Shown one piece after another: positions 9,925 to 21,900 of a stretch of DNA of 31,197 bases (position 1 is the first letter of the stretch; each line of letters begins with the position of its first letter). Source of the DNA: Plakobranchus ocellatus (taxonomy: Eukaryota > Mollusca > Gastropoda > Plakobranchidae); the NCBI GenBank assembly GCA_019648995.1, contig BLXT01003724.1:637456-668652 (forward strand), read 5' to 3'. The position numbers and the translations under genes are program-made. Below the pieces are notes generated by a model, which worked only from the letters and a program-made list of their open reading frames with translations, made no database searches and was not told where the DNA came from.

Positions 9925-12900
9925 CTAGCAAAAGCATGTTAAAGAAAAATAATCATCTAAATCATTTATTTAAAAATAAAAATTCTCCAGTTTTAGAAAT
10001 TGTGATGAAGTTTTGAATTTTTCAGATAAGCTTGTCTGTTTGAAACAAAACACAGTTCTTCTTTTTTTTATAACATATATACATATATATTGATATATAT
10101 TCCAACATCTACAAAAATAGATTCTCCTTTGGAAGACTCTCTTGTGGTGAAAAAAACACCAAAAAATTTTTCTCCTTTTAATCATTAGATGAGACAAGAA
10201 ACTCCACACTAAATTATTTAACCCATAGTTCACCAGCCTCTTGAATTTTTACACAGTCAAATTTTCAGAACATGCAATACAAAACTCATTTTTTCTTTGT
10301 TTGACAATGAAATCTCCAGGCAGATTTCAAAAATTGATACAGTAGACCTCGATTATAACAACATCAGCCATTACGAAGCCTTGGTTGTTACGAAGGAACT
10401 TATTAGAACGCTTTTTATCCTTATTACATGATAGTATTCGAACCCCTGCCTTAACGAAAAAGGGCTATTCAGACCTCTGGCGTAACGAAGCTACGGATGA
10501 TTAAAAGACTAACCAAAAAGCTTCAAAACTTGGCAAAGTTGAATCATGCACACGATGCCCAAAACAGCGGGGCTGGGCCAGGCCTATCGTGTGTTACACA
10601 GGTAGAGAAGAGTGTGAAATTCTCTCCTGTACAAAGGCGCATGGCATAGCGTGTTAAGGGTTAAAGAGGGAGGGGGTAGTGGGTGCATGGTGGACAGGCA
10701 TGACTCAGCTGGCAGTACTGTAAACATTGCATGGATTCTGGTCTATTGCATGGACCTTTGTCTTTGCAAGTCCTTTGTCTACGCTAGATCTAATCTAGAT
10801 CTAGTGTGCCTACACAGGTTACAGAATGCTGACCACAAAAGGTCATCTCATGATTGCCTAATTCATGTAAAAACTCAAGGGTTTGCATAATGAATGCTAG
10901 GCATTGCTCGTGTGTGGTGTGGGCCCTGATCACAGTGATAAAGAACTTTGGCACATCGTATTGCCCTTTAAATCTAGTTTTTGTCATTTGCTCAGCCATT
11001 GTGAATCTTTCAGCCTGAGAGATAACTTTGTTTTCTTGTTCATTACAAATTTACCACTGAGACTAAGATCTGTGAAACTAAAATGGCATCAAACAAAAGA
11101 AAATGTCTATCTTTTGACACTAAACTAAAACTAATTAAAGAAGTAGAGGAAGGAACCAAGAGCAAAGCAGAATTATGTAGAGAGCATGGCATTGCTCAAA
11201 GTTCCCTTTCAACGATCTTGAAAGATAAAGACAAGATAAGAGCCACTGTCAACCAAGGAACTCGTCAGCTAAAGAAGCAGCTCACATATACATTCCCTGA
11301 CGTAGACAAGGCTCTTTTGATTTGGTTTGAACAGGCAAGAATGATGGATGTCCCAATATCAGGACCTATTTTAATTGAGAAGGGCGAGCAGCTGGCTCAG
11401 GACTTGGTCATACACACTGTGAATTGAGCAGAGGATGGCTTGATCGGTTCAAGCTAAGGCATCGACACGTCAGAATGGGAGGAGACATTACAGAAAATCT
11501 TGGCAGATTACAGCCCAAGGGACATATCTAATGCCGATAAGACGGGGCTCTTTTACAAATGTCTGCCTAACAAGTCCCTCACGTTTCAAGAACAGACCTG
11601 CAGTGGCCAGAAAACTCCCAAAGAGAGAGTCTCTCTCTTAAGCGTAACAAAAATTAACGGAAGTGAAAAACTCCCCTTACTGATGATAGGGAAATTTGGC
11701 CAACCACGATGTTTCATAGGCATAAACACACCCCTTGTCGCATATAGGCACGATAAGAAAGCGTGGACGACCAGCTCTCTATTTACAGAGTGGGTACAAA
11801 CACAGGACAGGGGTTATCTGATGCAGGGTCGATCTGTGGCACTGGTATTGGACAATTGTAGTGCACACCAGCAGGTCATTAGTGGTCTCCAGGCCATCAC
11901 CATGTTGTTTTTTGCCCCCTAACATGACATCCCGTCTCCAGCCTTGTGACCAAGGCATTATCAAGAACTTCAAGACCATCTACTGAAAACGAGTATTGCA
12001 GAAGTTCATCTCTTCATTTCATGAGACAGGCACCACTGACACACACTTGAGAATGTCCCTGCTTGATGCCTTGGTGATGGCAGCTGCCTCCTGGAATGAA
12101 AAGACCCCAGCCACCATCCAGAACTGCTATAGACATGCTGGCTTTGTTCAAAAGAACAGTGGCGAACTGACTGAGAGAGAAAAGCTACCAGTACCACAGG
12201 CTGCGGACGGAAGTTTAAGTGAGGTCTCCAACTTATTTGAAAAGTTTGCAAGGATGACTGACTTTTCCCCTCAAATTTCTGTTGAAGACTACTACATCAA
12301 TGTGGATGAAACCACAGAAACATCCGCAGAAATGTCTTTGGCTGACATTGCCTCCTCTCTACAACAGAGAGAGCGAGAGGAAGAGAGTGCTAATGAGGAA
12401 GATGTCACTATTCCACCAGTCACCAGCAAGATGGCCTTGCAGGCTCTTGAAACTATTCAGACTTTCCTTATGCAGCAGCAGGAGTCTGAGAATTCCACCA
12501 ACGCCCTGCAATTGTCCATATCATTGGGAAATTGTGTTGAAAAGGCAGCTCATCAAGCAAAGAAACAATCGACAATTGACTCATACTTCAGCAAGAAAAA
12601 CTGAGAATATTGTGCAAAAGCACTGTCCTGCTTTTCGATTTTCACTGACAAAAAACCCAACAATCCTTTTCAGGACTCCTTTCTAATGGACCGATGGCAG
12701 TCCCAAGCCTGTAACCTGGAAACAGGGAACTCAGAGGGAAAAGGAATTTTGTCTGAGTATTTCTAGTGGCTTGCATACTTCAGTAGACTCATCAATCCTA
12801 TAAATAGGACCCCAAACCCATTTAATATTAATAAATAATCTGAAGGTTTTTTTGTTCACTAACAACAACCTTGGATGCAGCAAAACCTTGGCTATAACAA

Positions 12901-15900
12901 AATTGTGGTCCACTCCCTCAGATTTCGCTATACCCAAGGTCCCCGGATAACTATAATCTTGCAAGCATGGCTGAGCGCTCAACTGATGTCCCATATCCCA
13001 CCATAGTATAAAAGTGAGTAGTATTTGAACTATGGCCATTATTTTTGTACATTGCACGATATTGAAGAAACAAGTTTTGTCCATCTCATAATGTTAAACA
13101 TCCTTTGATCACAGCTTGGCAGTTGTGAGTTGTATTATGATGGTATCTTGCAGTTTAATGTAGTTTGGCCTTATAAAATGGGTCTTTTTCAACTATACAA
13201 CATTTCTTGGTTTATTTAGATTGTGCATCAAGTCCTACTTCTAAATCTGCTTTTTTGTAATGATACAAAAATAACTTTTTTTTCAATATAATTAAAAGCG
13301 CCAATGCATAAAACAATTTAATTCATATTTCATAATTTACAAAATATTCTCTTTACCTAGCAATAGTTTTTATATGATTGAAAGTTCTTTTTAACATGCA
13401 TGCATGTTTATGTAAATCTTAAAGAATAATACGACAAAATAAAAAGGATACAGTCTATCATCATCTATAATCATATCCATCTCCTCTGCAGCTTTTATGA
13501 AGAAGTTGTTCTTAACTTTTTTCTTTTTAATTCTGGGGAGATGTAAAAAAGCACAGAAATCAACATAAAAAGGCATAAGATTTTGTTTACATAAAGTAGG
13601 AAAGTAATCACTCATGACTAATTGCTTGACTGAAAATGCAAGCTAATTTTACTTCACATCATGTTACATTAAACTTTTTAATTTGGTTGAAGAGTACAAA
13701 CACTCAATGTTTGGAAATAAGAATTATGCTTACATTCACAATGAAAGTTACTGTGATCTTTAATAAGTTCATTTGCATTGAAACCAGTCTAAATGAGGTA
13801 CAAGTTCCATTTTTTAATAACTTAAACTAATAATATGGTCTTGAATTTTGAAATGGTGAAGTCTCACAAAGCAGTTGAATTTAAGCCACAAGCTAAGCAT
13901 GTATAATTTTTAAAACTGTCTAAAACCTTGTTTTTTTTAATTGTATTTGATTCTTCTGACTCATTAGAACTACCTTCATAATATTTTCGTTTAACCTTTT
14001 AATACCAGAGTTTTAAAGTAAGGGTTGGTTTTTTTTCAACTTAAAATTTTTCAAATCTCATATTGAAAACTCTGCCAAATGCTCTGAGCTGTTTGCTGTT
14101 ATGGCACACCTGTATTCTTTGACATCCAACTCTCTAGCCAAATTCACCCTCTGTCTCACAGCTGGCATTAATTCCATTTCTACTGGAAGGAGTGGAAGAT
14201 CTTCACCTAGAAAAAAAATGCAGTTATGTGCAGGTTTTCATTATTTGTGAATGTAAGTGAGCTGTCACTACAAAATAGCATATGTTATGGCGGAAACATG
14301 TCTTTTGGATACAGATTCAATTCTTAACACTGTGGGACCAGATAGATTTGGAGGAAGTATAAAGCTCTAACCTAACATAAAGTGTAAAGTTTGTGTAATG
14401 CCCATCTCACCATTACGAACTCCTTGTATGATCTTGCGATAATCTTTTGCATCCTCTGGTCCTACAAGCATAACACTCAAACCCAAGTTTGATGCCCTTG
14501 CAGTGCGACCACTTCTGTGCACATAATTCTAAATAGATGAAAGATTGAAAAATTAACAGAATTGTTGAAGATGCTTTTCATTTGAGATTTTTTTTTTTTT
14601 AATTGGTTCATTAAGTCTTTAAATTGAGAATATGGCAAGAATTTGTAGTTATTGTGATAAATATATGGAAAAGAATTTTAACTTATGAATAGAACAGAAA
14701 TATATAGATGTTGAGATCTCCTTATAAGTCTTAAATTAAGATGACATTTTTTAGAAAAAATGCAAAATTACAGTATTTTTTTTCCTTTTTTTAAATGCTT
14801 TTTTTGTCAGTTACAATTCTTACATCTAAGCACAGAATCAAAATATTTATATCCTGATTTCCATATTACAAAGTTCACAAATAGGAATGGCTCATTAATA
14901 TCAGAATCAGAGACTTAAAATATTCAACTTGTAACTCATTGCACTGATCTTCAAGATACTTAGACAAGCTCTAAGAAAGATGCGAACATTAAGAGAAAAA
15001 AAAAAAAAGCATTGATATGAGAAATAAGCTAANNNNNNNNNAAAAAAAAAAAAATATTTATCATTTACCTTTTCCAATGACATCTTTCAAATAGCTATTG
15101 GTAAAGCAGAAATCATTATTTAACAGCAAAAAGAAAACTTTATATATATGTGTATATATGTGTATTGGTGGCAGACATATCAAACCCCTAAAGTCCCTAT
15201 TCACAAAGAAGTACTACATACTTACAGATTTTTTTATCCATTTTATACTCAAAAAAAAAAAATAAAATAATAGAATCAAAACTAAAGCACAATTCATTTA
15301 TTGAAGAGGACACATTAAAAAGTAAGACTCATCATAAGTGAGATACAAATGAAGTAAATTTTCAAATTGTGACATCAATATGTTTTAAAACCAGTTCCAA
15401 TGGGTTGATGTCACATTCTGTATTTTGGACCATTGACACAGCTTGAAATGTCTTTCTGTGAGCTTTGTGGTAGAGAAAATTAGATAGCGTGATAATGAAT
15501 CTGAGCCAAGAAATGGGATTAATGAAAATGGACCATGTTAAAGGCAAAAAAAAAATGTTTTTTTTCCCAAGATACATAAGTGACATATGACCCAATAGCT
15601 CTGGTCTCAACACATGCATTTTCAAAAAGCATTCAGTCTTCACTTTATTTAGAAATATTAAATTCATCATGCTTTATACTTTGAAGGTGTTTGAAGCTTT
15701 ATAGCAAAGTGAACTTACTTCCATTGTTCTAGGAACTTGATAATGTATGACATGATCCACATGAGGAATATCAAGACCCCGGGCTGCAACATCTGATGCA
15801 ATCAACAGAGCCCTTTTGTTCTCTGAAAACCTATCTAGATTCTTCAACCTTTGCCTTTGATGCATATCTGCATGCAAGGGAAGAGGAGAGCACTGCAACA

Positions 15901-18900
15901 ATGTGAACACTGCCACCAATCGTCGGAGGCAATCTTTACTATTAGCAAAGACCAGAGTCCGCCCAGGGTGTTGGCACAGGAAATAATAAAGGAAAAAGTC
16001 CTAGATAGAGCAAAACATGGAAATATATTTCAGACATTATTATTCAATAAAAACAGCATGGAAAATGCAATGAGTAGAAATAACAAAGTTCTGGTCCTTT
16101 ATCATTCGTCAACTTTCAAATATTACAGAGAGCATGGATTCCTCATTTTGTTGAGAAAATTATTGCATTCAAGTTATCATGATCAAATTACTAAGGATAG
16201 TCATAAATAAGAATAATGTGACCTATGTTAATCACCCTGAATGTTGTAAACATGGACCTCATCATACTTATTTTAATAAACAAAAGATGTGTTGTCATTT
16301 TTTTTTTAATGTAATGGGCTTTTTTATAAAAGATAATGCCTTCAACTTTAGGTGTTGGGTAATTTTTATGCCTTATTATAAGGCTAATCTCAGGTCACTT
16401 TGTTGATCATTGTTTGAAGATGTCTAGGATTTCATAATTTTTTTAAATTGCCAATCTGTCCATTTCATTGTATACTAAAGATAGAATTGGGAATATATAT
16501 ATATGTGTATATATATATATAATAAACTTGTTAGTTTACATCAAACAGGTGAATTATCTCCTGCAATGCGTGCATGTATACAGGTGCAAATATATAAAAC
16601 CGAGAAAGAGAGAATATCTGCTAGGCTCGGTACTAGTAGAGGGCAGGGAGGAAGATAAAACAAAGAATCAGCCTTCCTGATGCAAAGTCATTAAAACCAT
16701 ACCACTTCTTGAGTTGAAAGTGAAACAACAAAAAAATGAAGTCAACAAACCCAAACATGATCTAGTGCTAAAATGGTCTCCTGGAATAGAGCATGGGAGG
16801 GACAAATGTGCTTGCCAATTATTGTTATTAACGGTCAGATGATAAAATTCAAATGATGTGATACATACAGGTGGAATAACAACCCCAATTTAATGATAGC
16901 CTGCTAAATCTCTTACTAGTCCTAGCGAATCCTTGGTATACTTACAGGGCAAATTGGAGTGCACAGTGAAAACAAGTTCAACAAAAGAACATAGGTAACA
17001 AAAATATAACAGAAAGAATTAGCACTTGAAATCAAAGTAGTTTGACAAATTAGTGATTTTGAAGTATCAATGTTTGACCTAATCGTATTTAACTGTACAT
17101 TTCCTTATAAATCTTGCTTAGAAAAATTACTTCTAGCTCTAAAGATAAAAGTTTTTCAGTGTTCTCATTAAGAGAAACGCTCAGATAAAAGATTCAAAAG
17201 GAACAGTACTTAAATTGTTGTATTTTTCTTTTTAATTTCATGTTTTATGTACTAACAGTGAACTTTAAATCCTATTAAAAAAAAAAGTAAATAAGGAGAG
17301 GCTTTTTATCCCACTGATATAACATTTTAATATAAAAAAAAAAAAAACAACTTGAATGATACCATGCTGTCATAATTCTTTAAACTTTATATCATATTGT
17401 CATAATTCTACTTTTCTGACATCTCAAATTTTTTTACGGCCCTTGTCCAAATTCAGATCAACTGTTTCTTTGTATTATGAATCTTTCACTGATCAATTTT
17501 TCTACTGGTGACTTGATCTTAAGTTCTCAAATTTTTTAAGTTTTCTGCACTATATTCTTTTTCGTCCATCAACAAAAAAATCATAAATTATATCAAAGAC
17601 GATCCGTTTTTTTATCTGGAAGGGAAATCAACTATTTGCTACCTTCTCGTCCGCTTTGCAGTTGATTCGTAATTCTGTCAATGTTTGTGCCACCTTGACT
17701 GATGGGGTCAGGTCAATCACTTGAGGTTTTCCCCTGATGCAAGTTTTCTCAATCAAAGATTCTGTATCATTATTTAGAAAAAAAAATCTGTAGATTAACA
17801 CCACTTTCCAGTTAATTGAATTTGATGAAAAATGAAAACATTGTGATTCCTTTTTATAACGCATAACTTTTCTTTGTTGCTTTTAATTTGTGAGCAGAAG
17901 CAACAGCAACAAAACAAACATCATTATAATTGTAGAGGCGGCTCTCTTTTTGATCTAAGGAATCACAAAATTATAAGTTTAAAGTATTTATTAATAAACC
18001 TATTACGAGACAACACAATAGAGATATTTGCAAACATATTCATGTATTGTCAAAGAATTTTTGCAAAAATTATGTGTGTGAATTTAAAAACCTGAAGAAA
18101 ACATCAATCATTATATATTTTTTTTTTTTATAAATTGATATTTACAGGATACACTTTCTACATGTATAAAAGTTTGGTTATCATATTCTATAAAAATAGA
18201 TGCACCATCCCTTCAAAGTTAATATAAATAAAAAAAATATCACTACTACTTTTAACTATTGCCAAAAAGGTTAAAAAAGGTTTGTCTCTTAAGTCTTGTT
18301 AGAAACTTTGTCATAATAAAGAACACCAAGGAAGGCCAAAATAGTCAGAACTAATATAAAAATATTTGTCCATCTATTAACAGAATTTAATTTTACTTTT
18401 CTTATTTTTACTTTTATTTATCTCTCTTGCAAGAACTGGAAAAGCACTCTCAAGTTATTAATTTAAGATGAACATAGAATAACATTTTGGGAATTATGAG
18501 ACAAAAATGAGACACTTTGCAGCAAAAAACACTGTTATAATTTATAACAATTTACAACCAACATCTGAAAGTAGTAAAGAATTGGTTAATAAAGAGATTT
18601 AACTGATTAATCTGCTATAAAAGTTAATCATGTATGGTAATATTTTTTTTTCCATTTTCTCAGTCTCTTCGTTTGCATAACACAGTTGCCATAATGAAAA
18701 CAATTCAAAGGATTTCAAGATACATACTCCATATTTGGAGTGGCTGAAACTAACATACACATTTACAAAATGATAAAACATTGCTGCATTTACTAATTTG
18801 GCAAGAGCAATAGCAGATATCAACTATCTTATGAGCAAAAATTACTATCTCAAAAAAAAAAAAAGAAAAAAGAAAAAACAAAATGAACAAGTATTTATCA

Positions 18901-21900
18901 TGTAAAAAATTCCTTTAGCCACATTGAAGATGCAAATAATCTTTGCAACTAGAAAAAAATTTGAACCTGGCATATGAAAAAAATAAATAAAATATCATGT
19001 AACAATTCAACATCCAAAAACCAAGATGAAGGCTCATAGTTGCAGTTTTTTAAGAAAAAAGACTTTCTAACACCATTATATTCTTCATATGTACTTTTTT
19101 TTTTCAAATAAGATTTCAGAGAAACAAAAAGAGTGTTTCACCAGTCTTAGTCTTCAAACATACAAAATGGATCAAGAACTCTGATTTTTCCCAAGAAAAG
19201 ACATATTATTCTTACTGATTTTGTCTTCTTCTTTGTGGACCTTCTTTCCTTTGTTCATTAATCGTTTAGGTGCAGAAATATCCATGGTCAAAGTTGCAGA
19301 CATAACAAATGTTTGGCGACTCTTGGTCTTTCTCCGACTTCTGTTAAATAGAAACAAAATTTTGAAGTGTGAAACAAATATTTTGTCCTGGCAAATTATT
19401 TATTTTATATATATATATATACACACACATTTTTTTATATACTCACAATTAAGTTTCATTTCAGGAAAGGATTACAAGGTTATTTATAAGATTACGTAAT
19501 TCAAAATGTATATTCAACAAATAAATAAATAAGCATGCACAAAAAATAACTCAATGAGAATGAAAAGTGGGCAGATATAAATTAGAGTAATGGTTAATAA
19601 ACATAGTATACTTCTTATTTAGGTTTAAGTTTCCATTTTGGAAAAAAAAATTTGTGAACTACTAACATGATTTACTTCAATTATCCAGTATAAAGTTATG
19701 TTAGTTACTTATTTATGAGCTCCAGCAGTTTAGTCAGCTCTTCATAATGTCCTTTTTCAACCATTCTGTCTGCCTCATCCAAAACTAAACAAAGGATGCA
19801 ATCAATCTGACAAAGGTGATCATTGCCCTGCAAGTGAAAGCAAAGAAAAAAAACATTCATTATGGATTTCAGCAAACACAACTCTCCTTTTCTTTCAATG
19901 CAAATCGTAAAATAGTATTATATTAAAAAAAGGAAAAAAATCAACAAATCAAATATAAAATTTTGAATAAAACCACATTCAAGCACAAAAGGAAAAAAAA
20001 ACTATTGTCGACAAAAGCTAACTCACAAGTAAATAACCCCTTTTTAACATTTCTGTTTATATGAGAAAAGTGCCTTGATATTGCTGCAACAAGCAGTGTT
20101 CATCATGCACTTAGCCACCTAGGATCATGAAAAGAGGCGCTTGCTGGGTATAATTCTGCAAAACTTTTTCCATATGAATATACCCCTTTCATTTCAAGGA
20201 CAAAAATTCTTGAACATAAAACCAGTATCTAGAGGTAGGCTGTTTTAAATCTAAGCTGATAATATAAATGTAGGTCTAGTTTAAAACCTTCATAGCCAAT
20301 AAGTATAAAAACATAAAAAAGAGAGAAAAAATTAAATAAGAAAGTAAATTGACCCACAATATGTAATCAACTTAGGCACACCCTTTATCTCTGAAAATTC
20401 TATGCAAATGAAAATCCAAAATTAGAGGAAATTAGTGGACTGTGAAAAGAAAAATGACCTTACATCATGTGGGGTTAATTTTGCTTATCTTTTTCTAAAT
20501 ATTGATTGGAGGTGTCATGTACAATGAACTTGGCTTGATTTAAAGAGGATAATGTAGTACAAACTTAAGGGGGAAAAAATTATTGGTAATCTGCAGGCTT
20601 AATTTAGCCCTACTATTTTATTGGCCTAAAAGGAATGCAGTTTAAGTGAAATCAATAGCTAGCCTATTTTGTTAGATACTTGACACTCCCAACTTCCTTG
20701 TGACAGCTATGCAGAGATTAAACAACTAAACTCCTAACTTCTATGCATTTCCTTACAAGTTTAGGTATAGAATAATTATTTCTAAATCTCAAAGTGAGAC
20801 CTTTTCAATGTTTTAATGTAAATAATACCCGTGAAGCAGCTTTCAACAGGAAAATAACACATATTCATGCATTTTATACTATTTTTATTTATCTCTTAGT
20901 TTTTTTTCCTGTGGCAACAATTTCAAAAAACCAGAAAGGAACAAGATTAACTTGCTTCTGTACTTTTTCATTATTTGACTAACTAAGCTCAATTTCATAT
21001 CTGAATTAAATCACACTGAAATATAGCTCCACAGGGTACATGGATGATATACCATTACAACTTATGTGATAATCATAAGGTTATATTTAAGCGTTCTAAG
21101 GTATCAGAAATTTCTGTGAAAATTTAGAAAGAAAATAAGTGTTGCTATTCCTTATAAACCTTACCTCTTCAATAAGCTGCCAGAGCCGACCAGGTGTGGC
21201 AATAATCACCTCCGGATTTTTGCCCAAAATTCTCCTTTGTTTCTCAACAGACATGCCACCAACAATGTTTGCAAACTTCAAATAAGGTTAAGAAAAAAAA
21301 AGTTCATAAAGTACAACAAAAGCCTTTTTACCTTGTGTAAACTTTGCTTAACAAAGTAACATATGGACTCATCACTAACTTAGCTTATGAATCATGTTTT
21401 CTTTATTTTTAATAATGCATGATTATCAAGAAATGAGCATGTCTCTAAAAATAAATGTTGATGTGCTTTTTATGAAAATCATTTTAAAATGGTCTCAAGA
21501 CAACATGAGATAAGAAATAAATTATAGAAACTAACTTTGATGTCTGTGTACTTGGCAACAGCTTTTAAATGTTTCTGCACTTGCACTGCTAGTTCACGGG
21601 TAGGTTCTAAGATAAGTGCCATTGGAGGGTTCTGAAAAAAAATATATAGTTTGCATTGAATAAAGTTCAAAAGTCAGATTGATATATATATGTATAGCAT
21701 CATCACAAAATGAGACGGTTTTACAGCAGGCACAAGAGTTATAAATATCGACATGGATGTCAAACTCAATGCATGCAAGACATTAAGATTCTCTCAAAAT
21801 CTGTGGGAGAGTCTGGTAATGTACAAAAGTACTTAAAATCTATGATTGGAGATTTCCAAGAAGCATAAAATCTATTTTTCCATAGCTGATTTTTCCACAA

